The translations under genes were made by a program, and so were the position numbers. Of a DNA stretch of 56,653 nucleotides, positions 46,783 through 55,827 are shown in pieces. Origin of the DNA: Alloprevotella sp. oral taxon 473 str. F0040 (lineage in GTDB: Bacteria > Bacteroidota > Bacteroidia > Bacteroidales > Bacteroidaceae). Below the pieces are notes generated by a model, which searched no databases, was not told the DNA's origin, and was given only the letters and a program-made list of their open reading frames with translations. Every line of letters starts with the position of its first letter. Position 1 is the stretch's first letter. The DNA lies in NCBI RefSeq assembly GCF_000318095.2, contig NZ_KB290710.1:86049-142701 (forward strand). The letters run 5' to 3'.

Positions 46783-47825
46783 AGCAATTTCTTTAATTCA
46801 TCAATACTTGGCAGAGCTTTACGCAGTTTCTCAGGCATTTCTGAGGAGGTCTTATAGGTTGCCACTCCCATAGGCTTGTCATATTGGCGCACCATATACT
46901 CTGCGTAGTTCTTGTTAGCACTTCTGCAAAGCACAATGCCTATGGTTGGATTTTCGTGTGGTTTCCGTATTTTGTCATCGGCAATGGCAAGATAGGCATT
47001 GAGTTGTCCAAGATAGGATGTTTTGAACTCACCTGTTTTCAGTTCAATAACGACCAAGGCGTTCAACTCTCGATTGAAGAAAACAAGATCGGGAAAATGT
47101 TCCACGCCATATATCTCCATCCGATATTGGTTGCCTACAAATGCAAAGTCGTGCCCAAAGGTCATAATGAACTTTTTGATATTGTGAACGATTTGCTGTT
47201 CCACCACTCGCTCGTCTATATCCGCGGCATCACGTTCTCCAATTTCCTCAATATTGATAAAGTTCAGCAGATACTCATCTTTGAACGCCATAACTGCCTT
47301 ACGTGCCAAATCACCTTTATTGATAGTGGCTGTAAAGTTGTTGGGGATGTCGGACTGATGGTGGTAGTCATCATTAGCCATCGCCTTCTTCAGCGTTTCT
47401 ACGGACATGTGCTCCTCGGCACAGCGATGGATATAGTACAAACGTTCATCAAGCAACTTAACTTTGGCAAGAATACGTGAGTGATGGGTGAATGGAACCC
47501 TGAAAAAATCGTCTATTGGGAAACCTGCCGAATTTGTGAATTGCAATTCACGAATTGGCAGTTGGAAATCTTCGGAATTGTCTAAATCGTGAATCGCAAT
47601 TAACGATTTATCCTTTTCTTCTTCGGCTTCCCAAGATGTAGCATCCAATTCTTTCCATTCTTCATAGAAGATACGCATTAGTTTAAGACTTTCTGGGGAA
47701 TATCCTCGCAGTCCTGGCAGTAATTGGCGCAATCGGGTACTTATAGCTTCCAATGCACCAGTTCCCCAAACGCCTTGTCGGGTGTTAGCCGAAACATATT
47801 TGCCCACACTGAAATAGGTTGCCAA
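46779..47825 (-). CDS. DUF1016 (YhcG-type) PDDEXK nuclease-domain protein, start uncertain
   Basis: At least 348 residues. The N-terminal helical part reads GVWGTGALEAISTRLRQLLP and GLRGYSPESLKLMRIFYEEW (typical DUF1016). The C-terminal PDDEXK nuclease has YGVEHFPDLVFFNRELNALV with Asp, and VVIELKTGEFK with Glu-x-Lys. The start is odd. Family-like codons (YEIAAEAIKSAILQGQYEAA) continue upstream to 47924, but there is no ATG/GTG/TTG between a TAA (47925-47927) and a TTG at 47825. The only nearby ATG (47931-47933) reads ATG GAG TAA in this frame. The gene may start at TTG, at a rare codon, or be damaged. It lies 9 bases after hsdM. Confidence 0.8.
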   Translation of the reverse strand: MATYFSVGKYVSANTRQGVWGTGALEAISTRLRQLLPGLRGYSPESLKLMRIFYEEWKELDATSWEAEEEKDKSLIAIHDLDNSEDFQLPIRELQFTNSAGFPIDDFFRVPFTHHSRILAKVKLLDERLYYIHRCAEEHMSVETLKKAMANDDYHHQSDIPNNFTATINKGDLARKAVMAFKDEYLLNFINIEEIGERDAADIDERVVEQQIVHNIKKFIMTFGHDFAFVGNQYRMEIYGVEHFPDLVFFNRELNALVVIELKTGEFKTSYLGQLNAYLAIADDKIRKPHENPTIGIVLCRSANKNYAEYMVRQYDKPMGVATYKTSSEMPEKLRKALPSIDELKKLL

Positions 47826-47941
47826 CTGAATGCGATTAACACCTTTGGCTGCCTCATACTGTCCTTGTAAGATTGCACTTTTTATGGCTTCAGCCGCAAT
47901 TTCATAGGTCTGTGATATATGATGTTACTCCATGACTAAAC

Positions 47942-49579
47942 CTATTGGTTAAACTTCAAGCTATCAAGCTGGTGCATGATTTCCTCTTCGAGTCGATGAC
48001 TTTCTGCGAATTGTTCAGATAGCGTTTGTTTGAAGTTCGCCATACGAGCATTGAATTCCTCCTCGGTGATGTCCACATATTCGATTTTGATGTCGAAATA
48101 TTGTCCGGCAGAGAGGGAATTGCCTTTTTCTTTTATCTCATCGTAGCTTACGCACACGGAGAAGTCGTCGACAGCTTTGCGCTCGCGGAATGTAGACACG
48201 ATTTGTTCCACCTCGAAGTCTCGGAGACGCTTCTTCTGATTGTTTCCCTCCTTGTATTCCTCGCCCAACTTGCTTGCATCGATGAGGATTACCTTGTCGG
48301 TTGAAGCAGATTTGTCGAAGAAGAGCACAGACACATTGGTGCCCGTGGTGGCAAATACATTGCTAGGCATAGAGATGCAGCCATAAATCCAGCGTTCGTC
48401 CACTATTTTAGAGAGAATTTTCTTTTCGATGCCACTTTTGGAGGTGATGAATCCCGTAGGTACAACGATGGCGCCTTTGCCTGTAGATTTCAACGAGTTG
48501 AGCACGTGCTGAATGAAGCAAGTGTAGATGGCCATAGCTTCTTTCTTCTTGGCTGGCACATTGGGCACTCCCGCCCAGAAGCGCGCAGGTTGCGCTGCAA
48601 TCTTTTCACGCGTACCTGAAAAGTCGAATTTGAAAGGTGGATTGCTGACGACAAAGTCAAATTGTCGAAGACTTTGTTTGTCATCGCTTTTGTGGTAAGG
48701 CGAGGTGAGGGTGTCGCCTTGGATGGCATAGTCGAGAGAAGAGACCAAACCATTGAGTAGGAGGTTGAGTTTGAGCATCTTGTTGGAGCGCTGCGAAATG
48801 TCTTGTGAGAAGATGGTGCAGCGTTCCTCACCGATTTGGTGGCTCAGCGCCATGAGGAGTGTGCCTGTGCCTGCTGAGGGGTCGTAGCATTCTTGGCTGT
48901 GCAACTCAGGGGTGTCGCCCACCAGCAAGCGCGCCATGATGGTGGCAATGGCGTGTGGAGTGTAGTATTCGGCATATTTTCCTCCGCCTGCAGTGTTGTA
49001 GTCTTTGATGAGATATTCAAAAATCGAGGCAAAGAAGTCGTAGTGCTGCTCGAAGGCAGATTCGAAAGAAAAGTTGACGAGCTTATCGACTAGTGCACGA
49101 GCAAAAGGAGCGCGCTGTGCGGCATCAGTGACATAGTGGGTCAGTGGTTCGAAGAGTGGAATCTTGGTGTTCTCTGTGGTTTGCGTAGAGAAAATATCGG
49201 CATTTTTTTCTGCGATGTCCGTCATGGTGTTGTCGAAAATCGTGTCAAAATCCCCTTTCCCCTGTTGATTCCACAGATGAGCGATGAGGTGATAAGGCTC
49301 TAAGGTGGGCACCTCAGCAGGGAGTGCCCCTTGTAAGAGTAGTCTTTCCTCATCAGTGAGCTGAGCATAAGCCTCTTCCCATTTGGGAGCCTCTTTGATG
49401 CGTGGGGCTATGTCGCTAAACGCCCTTTTGATCTCAAAACCAAATTTGTCGTTGAGAAATTTGTAGAGAAACACCTGCGTGATGATTTTATATTCGTTGC
49501 CATCGTTGCCCATACCATAACTGGTGCAGGTGGCTTTGAGTTCATCAATGAGTTTGAGGGTTTGTTCTTTGATTGGCAT
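47942..49579 (-). CDS. hsdM: HsdM, type I DNA methyltransferase subunit
   Basis: 545 residues. The N-terminal HsdM helical domain (1-150) is followed by the SAM-dependent N6-adenine methylase with motif I DPSAGTG (233-239) and motif IV NPPF (313-316), both intact. YAEYYTPHAIATIMARLL (about 202-219) is the typical preceding block. The C-terminal helices (EEFNARMANFKQTLSEQFAE) would contact HsdS. It starts 3 bases after hsdR, so the two are translationally coupled. Confidence 0.96.
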   Translation of the reverse strand: MPIKEQTLKLIDELKATCTSYGMGNDGNEYKIITQVFLYKFLNDKFGFEIKRAFSDIAPRIKEAPKWEEAYAQLTDEERLLLQGALPAEVPTLEPYHLIAHLWNQQGKGDFDTIFDNTMTDIAEKNADIFSTQTTENTKIPLFEPLTHYVTDAAQRAPFARALVDKLVNFSFESAFEQHYDFFASIFEYLIKDYNTAGGGKYAEYYTPHAIATIMARLLVGDTPELHSQECYDPSAGTGTLLMALSHQIGEERCTIFSQDISQRSNKMLKLNLLLNGLVSSLDYAIQGDTLTSPYHKSDDKQSLRQFDFVVSNPPFKFDFSGTREKIAAQPARFWAGVPNVPAKKKEAMAIYTCFIQHVLNSLKSTGKGAIVVPTGFITSKSGIEKKILSKIVDERWIYGCISMPSNVFATTGTNVSVLFFDKSASTDKVILIDASKLGEEYKEGNNQKKRLRDFEVEQIVSTFRERKAVDDFSVCVSYDEIKEKGNSLSAGQYFDIKIEYVDITEEEFNARMANFKQTLSEQFAESHRLEEEIMHQLDSLKFNQ

Positions 49580-49582
49580 ATC

Positions 49583-52500
49583 TTAGGCGTTAGCGTAGGT
49601 GGCGTTGTATTGGTTGAGATATTGCTGCGCAATGCGATCTTTGATGAAATGATAGTCCGCAGTGTCAGGCTTGATTTGGGGTAAATGATAAAGACATCCT
49701 TGGATGAGTGAAAGCACCGTCTTCGTGAAAAAAGCATCTTTTTTGAGAATGTCATTCCTGTCGTAGACTTTCTTGTCGATGTCTTCTTTAATCATGCGTA
49801 GTATGACCATGATTTCTTCGTCTTTGAAGGAAAACATGGGTGGTTTATTTTCTGCTTCTCTTTGGTGATTCACCTCTCGGATGCGTTTGTGCACGCGAGC
49901 GAATTTGACATCTCCATCATATTTCTTCACTAAAGCATTGTTGCGTATGAAAATCACCTTTAGGCGTTTCATCACATCGTCTAGAGCCTTGGTTTCTTCG
50001 TTAAACTTCGCCACGGTGTCAATCACAAAGCCACGTTGTTTGAAACGTTCGGTGAAGGCATCGCGCAGAGTGATAAACTCTGGGTCGTCTTGGTCGAAGT
50101 TTTGGGTGAAAGCTGTGATGGTGCGTTGCCATTTCTCTTTCAATTCCATACCTCCAGCAATGAGCCGCAATTCCTCTTCTCCAATCTTTGAGAAGTTGAA
50201 CTCAATGTCTAGCATAGCTTCGTTGATGAGTAGCTTTGTTTCAGCGTTTATTTCGAAGGCTGCTTTCTGATTGATGATGTTGATGCGGTGCTGCACTTCG
50301 CTGAGGAGCTCAGGGAGTTTGGTGATTTCCACCTTGGCAAAGTCGTTGCGCATTTGGTCGTCTCCGAAGGTGCGCACAACGTTGGCCATGTTTTTGGCAG
50401 CGGTGAGGGCGTGTTTGAGTTCGAGTAGCGTTTCCTTGTCTTCTTCAGTGGAGATTTCAGCAGAGAAATCCTCCGCATTGTCGCACGAGTAGTTGAAGAG
50501 AGTTTGACGGATGTTTTTCATCTGTTCGATGATTTCCTCCTTGCTCTCCAGCACTTGAGCGAAAGTGTTCACATTAGTTGGTGCCTCGTCGTTGGATACC
50601 TCATTAAATCGGTTCAACTCTTTTAGGTACGCCTCATTGGTTTCATCGAAATTGCGTTTGATGTCTGCAAAGTCAATGAGAAATCCATAGCGCATTTGCT
50701 TGTAAGGGCGATTGACGCGCGTGATGGCTTGCAGCAGATTGTGGTCTTTGAGTTTACGACCGAAATACAAGCGTTTGAGTCGTGGTGCATCAAATCCGGT
50801 GAGGAGCATGTTGAAAACGATGAGCACATCTATGGTCATGTTTTTCTTGAAGTCCTTGACGATTTGTCGTCGTGTTTCTTTGTCCTCGTGGTCATGCAAG
50901 ATGAGTCCAGCTTTGAGGGAAGTGTCAGGACACACACTTTGACGGATTTGTTCGAAGTGTTCGTAGAGTTTCTCAGCCTGCGCACTTGTTTCGCAGATAA
51001 TCATACCACCTAGACTAGGGTCACCCTGAATCTTGCGAAATTTGACCAAATCGCTGATGATATATCGCAAGAGTTCATCCACATAGTTGTCATGCTCTAT
51101 AATCTGACTCTTGCGCACATCCTTTTTCTCTACGAGGGTTTCTAGTTTGTCTTGCACCTCCGTAAGTTTTTCCTTATAGGACGTTTCAATTTCCTCTCGC
51201 AGGATTTTGAGCGTATAGCCGTCGGCGATGGATCGGTCGTAGTAGTAGGTGTGAAGATAGTTGCCAAACACTTGGCACGAGGCTTGTTCCTCCTTGAGGA
51301 GGGGAGTGCCCGTGAGTGCAATTTTGATAGCATTTTGGTCTGCATCAAAAAGGTTGGCCAAGAAGCAGCCTCCAGGACGATAGCCTCGATGCGCTTCGTC
51401 GAGGATAAACACGCGTTGCAGGTTGGTGGCATAGGCATTGAGTTCCACACGCTCGGTGTCTTCTGCAAATCGTTGAATGTTGACCACGGTGATTTCTGCC
51501 TTTCCTTCAGCACCATGTTGAGCCTGGTTCTTTCGGAATTGTTCCATCAGTTCTTTGCGCGTGTTGGCGGTGTTCACCACCAATCCTCTGGCTTCAAACT
51601 CTTGGGTGGCTTGTTCTAGGAGATCAAGGCGGTCTACGATAAAATAAAACTTCGCCACTTTGTTTTGCCGAGCAAAGTAGTCGTTGAGCACATGCGTCAA
51701 GTGGTAGGATAAAGCCGTTTTGCCACTCCCTTGCGTGTGCCACACCACTCCTGAACGCACTCCTTCAGAGAGTTTGCGTTCTATCGCCATCGCTGCAAAG
51801 AGTTGCTGATAGCGCATGACATGTTTTTGGTCGTTCGACTCAATTTTTCCATCCACCTCGCGTTCCATTTTCACATAGGCAATGCCATAGCGCAAGATAT
51901 AGAGCAATCGTTCCGGACTGCACATGGAGGTCAATATGCGGTTGGTGGGTGTAAAGGCGGAAAGGTTCGTCTGATATTCCGGACTGGTGTGGATGACTTG
52001 GCAGTTATAATCCTTTAGAATCTGTTTTTCTGTTGCATCATCGATGGGTGCATAGGGATAATTCTTATGAAAAGGAGCCACTTTGTTGCCTTGAGGATTC
52101 TCTTCTCGGAAACAGTTGAAGGGTGCGCTTTTTCTTGCACTGGTGCAATAGAATGCTCCTTCCACTGGCACAACGCCTCCCATGGTGTCATATTCCATGT
52201 TGTTGGAGAAAATCATCAATTGGGTGATGTTGAGAAATCGGCGAAACCTCTTGTTGGGAAATCGCTCATTGTTCATGCGCAAACTTTCAGCCACTATTCC
52301 TCCAGCATTGTTGGGCTTTTTCACCTCCACGAAGCATAGCGGAAGCCCATTGACAAAGAGCGTGATGTCTGGGCGGAACTCGTCCTGACCATTTTTGCAC
52401 GTAAACTCCGCCGTAAAGTGAAAGACATTGTTAATAGGGTGGTCGAAGTCTATTAACTTGGTGGGAGAAATGGCTTTGAGCCTTTGATAAAATCCTCTTC

Positions 52501-52744
52501 CTAAGTCATCATCGTTGAGTTCTTTGCGGATGTACGATAGCATTTGCTCGAAGTTTCCAGCTTGTTCTGGATTAAGTCGGCAAAATTGTTCCTTAAATAC
52601 CTTAAGGAGAATATTCGTGTGTGGGTCATACACGCCATTGTGCGCATCTTCCTCATGGATTTTACCAAAATATTGGTAGCCCAGTCGGGTGAGATGCACC
52701 ATTGCTGGCATTTGTACGCGTGTTGCTTCGTTAAATGTACCCAT
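49583..52744 (-). CDS. hsdR: HsdR, type I restriction endonuclease/translocase subunit
   Basis: 1053 residues. The N-terminal PD-(D/E)xK nuclease has Asp126 (FRPDITLF) and Glu140-x-Lys142 (FVEVKK). The SF2 motor has Walker A GSGKT at 339-343, DEAH at 449-452, the later SAT-like ALTGTP motif and the GFDAPRLKRL helicase block near 670. The C-terminal helical domain binds HsdM. All catalytic motifs are intact, so restriction can be active if HsdS is. It is the first gene of the island, read leftward. A -7 box lies at 52872-52879. Confidence 0.96.
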   Translation of the reverse strand: MGTFNEATRVQMPAMVHLTRLGYQYFGKIHEEDAHNGVYDPHTNILLKVFKEQFCRLNPEQAGNFEQMLSYIRKELNDDDLGRGFYQRLKAISPTKLIDFDHPINNVFHFTAEFTCKNGQDEFRPDITLFVNGLPLCFVEVKKPNNAGGIVAESLRMNNERFPNKRFRRFLNITQLMIFSNNMEYDTMGGVVPVEGAFYCTSARKSAPFNCFREENPQGNKVAPFHKNYPYAPIDDATEKQILKDYNCQVIHTSPEYQTNLSAFTPTNRILTSMCSPERLLYILRYGIAYVKMEREVDGKIESNDQKHVMRYQQLFAAMAIERKLSEGVRSGVVWHTQGSGKTALSYHLTHVLNDYFARQNKVAKFYFIVDRLDLLEQATQEFEARGLVVNTANTRKELMEQFRKNQAQHGAEGKAEITVVNIQRFAEDTERVELNAYATNLQRVFILDEAHRGYRPGGCFLANLFDADQNAIKIALTGTPLLKEEQASCQVFGNYLHTYYYDRSIADGYTLKILREEIETSYKEKLTEVQDKLETLVEKKDVRKSQIIEHDNYVDELLRYIISDLVKFRKIQGDPSLGGMIICETSAQAEKLYEHFEQIRQSVCPDTSLKAGLILHDHEDKETRRQIVKDFKKNMTIDVLIVFNMLLTGFDAPRLKRLYFGRKLKDHNLLQAITRVNRPYKQMRYGFLIDFADIKRNFDETNEAYLKELNRFNEVSNDEAPTNVNTFAQVLESKEEIIEQMKNIRQTLFNYSCDNAEDFSAEISTEEDKETLLELKHALTAAKNMANVVRTFGDDQMRNDFAKVEITKLPELLSEVQHRINIINQKAAFEINAETKLLINEAMLDIEFNFSKIGEEELRLIAGGMELKEKWQRTITAFTQNFDQDDPEFITLRDAFTERFKQRGFVIDTVAKFNEETKALDDVMKRLKVIFIRNNALVKKYDGDVKFARVHKRIREVNHQREAENKPPMFSFKDEEIMVILRMIKEDIDKKVYDRNDILKKDAFFTKTVLSLIQGCLYHLPQIKPDTADYHFIKDRIAQQYLNQYNATYANA

Positions 52745-53160
52745 ATATTTTCAATTAGAAAGGCTAGAGAATAGGCGAATGTTGGGAAAAATGCTTTCAA
52801 AAATGGATAGAAGGATAAATGACCATAGTCCTAGTTGTTGTCTTGGTTGACATAATAGTCTGACTTACCTACAAAGATACAACTTTAAAGGATTTTATAA
52901 AGAGAAAATGTCGATTTCTTTATGTTAGGCAAGGATAATCCGCGCATTTCTGCTCTGTGATTTATAACCTACAATTGAGGAATCAACTATCCTTTGACTT
53001 TAGGCCTGGACGAAAGAGCATCCCAAAGGATTAAGGCGCGTCGTAGGGATGCTAATGAAGTCTCCAACACTTCCAGCGCAGAAATAGCGCAAAGGCTAAG
53101 AAAACTCATGACGGAATGATGCTGCCGAAAGCTGATATTTCTTAAGGACGATGATAGCCC
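52745..53160. other. Intergenic upstream of hsdR, no gene seen
   Basis: Apart from the hsdR -7 box, a GCATCCC/GGGATGC inverted repeat (about 53018-53056) is the only structure noticed. No open frame has family-like sequence. Confidence 0.4.
52872..52879 (-). promoter_or_regulatory. -7 box upstream of hsdR
   Basis: Minus-strand TATCTTTG matches TAnnTTTG and gives a leader of about 120 bases for the hsdR-hsdM-DUF1016-abi-hsdS operon. The -33 box is not clear. Confidence 0.5.
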
Positions 53161-53169
53161 TAATTTGGG

Positions 53170-53237
53170 GCTTCTCGCGCGCGCGTACGCGCGCGCATTA
53201 CAGCAAAACTATACTTTTTGCTTTCACAACCTTCACA
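53170..53237 (-). repeat. Interspersed ~70-bp repeat, copy B
   Basis: On the minus strand it has the head TGTGAAGGTTGTGAAAG (53237-53221), then CAAAAAGT, then the perfect 20-base palindrome GCGCGCGCGTACGCGCGCGC (53177-53196). It is in opposite orientation to copy C, with heads facing each other. Confidence 0.8.
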
Positions 53238-53380
53238 GAATTGTGCGTATCTATGTGGTATATAGTGGATTATAGAGGTAATAGGAACGGTGTTCGTTCA
53301 GAATAGGGCTTTCTAGCTGGGAAAGCCCATTTTTCCATAGACGAAATGAGAAGAAGAAATGAAAACTTGTAGCTTGAAAG

Positions 53381-53486
53381 TCTCTGAGAAATGCTCCGAA
53401 AATCATGGAGAATTTCTGGAATATGTCGGAGTTGTTCTAGAATATCTCGGAGATTTTTTAGGTTTTCTGCGAGCGTTTTGAGGAGA
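53381..53486. repeat. 21-bp phased repeat array 3 (about five units)
   Basis: Units begin at about 53381, 53403, 53424, 53445 and 53466. TCGGAG boxes at 53426 and 53447 are intact; the first and last units are degenerate. The array lies between copies B and C of the 70-bp element. No gene is seen between 53241 and 53630. Confidence 0.7.
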
Positions 53487-53630
53487 CACTTGTAGTAAGT
53501 GAAAGTGGATTAGGATAGACATTTTTGAAAGCTTTCAGCAGCGAAAAGTGCATGTGATTGCTTGAATTGTTAAAATATGTCCGAAAAGTTGGTCTAACTC
53601 ACTGTAGAATAGTTTGTTACGATGGCTGTA

Positions 53631-53700
53631 TGTGAAGGTTGTGAAAGTGAAAATATAAAAACTCCTGTAATGCGCGCGCACGCGTACGCGCGAGAGAAGG
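53631..53700 (+). repeat. Interspersed ~70-bp repeat, copy C
   Basis: The head TGTGAAGGTTGTGAAAG is at 53631-53647. An A/T-rich spacer and CTGTAATGCGCGCGC (shared with copy B) follow, then a GC alternating tail ending near GAGAGAAGG. The palindrome is imperfect. Confidence 0.8.
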
Positions 53701-53818
53701 CGATTTAAGGTTTGTTAGCTGGGACTCGTTCGTGAGATGAACAACGATGAGTGGTAGGATTAGCTTACAGAGTGGTGGTGAGTGCTCAAAAGGTGGAGCA
53801 GGGAATAAGAGGTAGAAG

Positions 53819-53859
53819 AAATCGCATCCGAAGAAACCATGTTTCTTCGGATGCGATTT
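53819..53859 (-). terminator. Long perfect hairpin terminator after thiL
   Basis: A 19-bp perfect stem (53819-53837 with 53841-53859) has a 3-base loop and AAAT/ATTT ends. It lies 138 bases beyond the thiL stop. The stretch 53860-53997 holds no recognised gene. Confidence 0.7.
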
Positions 53860-53997
53860 AGGAGTCGAATGGGCTTTAGGAGAGTGTGAAGTCGAAATCA
53901 CTCACGTGTGGCAAGTTTGTGCTCAAGGATTAGAAATTCTTTGGACATGGTGAGACACGAATTGCGCACTCCATACTTATCATCTTGTAAGAAGAGG

Positions 53998-55059
53998 TTA
54001 GGCTTTTGCGGCGTCCCATCCTTGGGCTTTGAGGGCAAATTCGTTGCCATCGCGCGTGATGAGCTGTGTGCCTTCGGCAGCCGTCGTGATGTGACCGATG
54101 ATTTTGACATCGGGAAGGGCTTCTACACGCTCGTGGTCGGTGAGTGGTACGGTGAAGAGGAGTTCGTAGTCTTCACCTCCATTGAGGGCGCAGGTGGAAA
54201 CATTGAGATTGAATTGTTCGGCTGCGACTGCTGTTTGGTAGTCAATGGGGAGACGTTCCTCAAAGATGCGACAACCCACTTGACTTTCGTGGCAAATGTG
54301 AAGGAGTTCGCTGCTGATGCCATCGCTCACATCGATCATGGCTGTGGGATGGATGCCTGCTTGGCGAAGATTTTCGACCACATCGCGACGTGCCTCGGGC
54401 TTGAGCAAACGCTCGAGGAGATATTCCTGTCCAGAGAAGTCAGGTTGGAAATTGAGAGCATCGCGGGCTTCTTGCGATTTGGCAGCCTTCACCTGCGAGA
54501 GATAAATGGCTTTCTCGCGCTCCATGAGTTGGAGTCCCATATAGGCCGCTCCGAAGTTGCCCGAAACACAGACGAGGTCGGTGGGTTTTGCGCCTGAACG
54601 CTTGACGATGTCAGAGGGAGCAGCGGTGCCGATGGCCGTGATGCTGATGGCGATGCCGGTGAGGGAAGCTGAAGTGTCGCCTCCCACGAGGTCTACACCG
54701 TGACGTTCGCAGGCAAGTCGAAGGCCTGCGTAGAACTCATCGAGATCTTCCACTTGGAAGCGATTGCTCACCGCCAGCGAAACTAGGAGTTGACGGGGCG
54801 TGCCGTTCATGGCGTAGATGTCGGAGAGATTGACCATGGCGGCTTTGTAGCCCAGATGACGGAGTGGGGTGTAGACGAGGTCGAAGTGGATGCCCTCCAT
54901 GAGCATATCAGTGGTGACGAGGGTTTGTTCGCCTTCGGTGGCTCCGATGATGGCGCAGTCGTCGCCTACGCCCTGCAAGGTGCTGGGCTGAGTGGGCTTG
55001 ATGCCTTCGGTGAGGTGGCGAATAAGACCAAATTCGCCAAGAGAGGATATGGTGGACAT
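53998..55059 (-). CDS. thiL: Thiamine-monophosphate kinase
   Basis: 353 residues. ThiL blocks are EFGLIRHLTE (about 9-18), GVGDDCAII (about 30-38, ATP/Mg site), VTTDMLMEGIHFD (about 48-60), YKAAMVNLSDIYAMNG (about 70-85), DLVGGDTSAS (about 122) and MIDVSDGISSELLHI (about 240). It phosphorylates thiamine phosphate to the active cofactor thiamine diphosphate. It is close to full family length. Its upstream region is entirely occupied by the TTAGACG repeat structure at 55060-55299, so its promoter must lie in or beyond that repeat. Confidence 0.94.
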   Translation of the reverse strand: MSTISSLGEFGLIRHLTEGIKPTQPSTLQGVGDDCAIIGATEGEQTLVTTDMLMEGIHFDLVYTPLRHLGYKAAMVNLSDIYAMNGTPRQLLVSLAVSNRFQVEDLDEFYAGLRLACERHGVDLVGGDTSASLTGIAISITAIGTAAPSDIVKRSGAKPTDLVCVSGNFGAAYMGLQLMEREKAIYLSQVKAAKSQEARDALNFQPDFSGQEYLLERLLKPEARRDVVENLRQAGIHPTAMIDVSDGISSELLHICHESQVGCRIFEERLPIDYQTAVAAEQFNLNVSTCALNGGEDYELLFTVPLTDHERVEALPDVKIIGHITTAAEGTQLITRDGNEFALKAQGWDAAKA

Positions 55060-55299
55060 TAGCTATTAGACGTTAGAGGATAGACGTTAGACGTTAGAAG
55101 GTCGCGGACCCTTTCTATTCGCCACAATAAGTGTGGCTCGGGGGCATAGACGTTGGAGAATAGACGTTAGGTGTTAGACATTAGACTTTAGACATTTGAG
55201 GCTTGAGGGGCGCAGCCCCTTTTTCACTCGCCTCGAAGACATCAAAGAAGCGATAACGTCTAATGTCTACTCTCTAACGTCTAACCTCTAATTTCTATT
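55060..55299. repeat. TTAGACG heptamer inverted array with GC hairpin modules
   Basis: The left half carries many TTAGACG/TTAGAC-type heptamers in plus sense (55066-55200), and the right half carries TCTAACGTCTAA in minus sense (55254-55292). Between them are two related modules: GGTCGCGGACCCTTTCTATT (near 55099) and GGGGCGCAGCCCCTTTTTC (55207-55225), each followed by TCGCC. The second can form a GGGGC/GCCCC hairpin with a T-run. The repeat fills the whole gap between the outer-membrane barrel stop and the thiL start. Confidence 0.8.
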
Positions 55300-55782
55300 T
55301 TAGAAATAGAATCCTAGACCAATGCGCATGCCGATTTCACTGCCTTGGGTGAAGTCATTTACCGAGAGCTTGTAGAACACTTGTGGTTCGATGGCAATGT
55401 AGTGATTGAGATAGAAAGTATAGCCTATGTTGAAAGGAAGGCGGAGGTCATTGTGGTTGGGGCTACGGTGCATGTATTCGAGGCCTGTGCCGAGTGAAAT
55501 GCCGTTGGAGGAGAAGTAGTAGCGTAAACCAGCACCGAGAGTGATTTCGTTGTTGCGCTTACCGAAATGGTTAATCCCTGCTGAACCATGCACCATCCAA
55601 TTGTCTTCAAAGAAATAACCGCCTTCAGCGTTCATGCCGAGGCGAAGACCACCGCGATCGTTGTAGCTGAGACCGAAATTAGAGAGAGACGTATTGACAT
55701 ATCGGGTGTCTTGCTCAAACTGAGCACGAGCACCGATGGTGAAGCTCACGAGGAGAAGCAGGAGAGTAAAAAACTTTTTCAT
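55300..55782 (-). CDS. Small outer-membrane beta-barrel protein
   Basis: 160 residues. A signal peptide is cleaved near residue 20 (SFTIGARAQ). The remainder alternates in short amphipathic strands with Gly/Tyr turns (GGLRLGMNAEGGYFFEDN, LGAGLRYYFSSNGISLGTG) and ends in GLGFYF, an aromatic C terminus typical of barrels assembled by BamA. It resembles porin-family/OmpW-like eight-strand barrels. Function unknown. It sits between two TTAGACG repeat structures, together with the oxidoreductase gene upstream of it. Confidence 0.8.
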   Translation of the reverse strand: MKKFFTLLLLLVSFTIGARAQFEQDTRYVNTSLSNFGLSYNDRGGLRLGMNAEGGYFFEDNWMVHGSAGINHFGKRNNEITLGAGLRYYFSSNGISLGTGLEYMHRSPNHNDLRLPFNIGYTFYLNHYIAIEPQVFYKLSVNDFTQGSEIGMRIGLGFYF

Positions 55783-55827
55783 GAAATCTACGTTATAAGT
55801 TAGTGAGAATATGCTAACTATTGAATA

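Noticed and set aside
53617-53901. 94-codon minus-strand open frame across repeat copy C and the thiL terminator
   Set aside because: It is composed of repeat and hairpin sequence and resembles no protein.
55207-55225. Ordinary rho-independent terminator only
   Set aside because: The hairpin plus T-run would fit, but the same module recurs near 55099 and 56444 within heptamer arrays, so it belongs to a repeat family.
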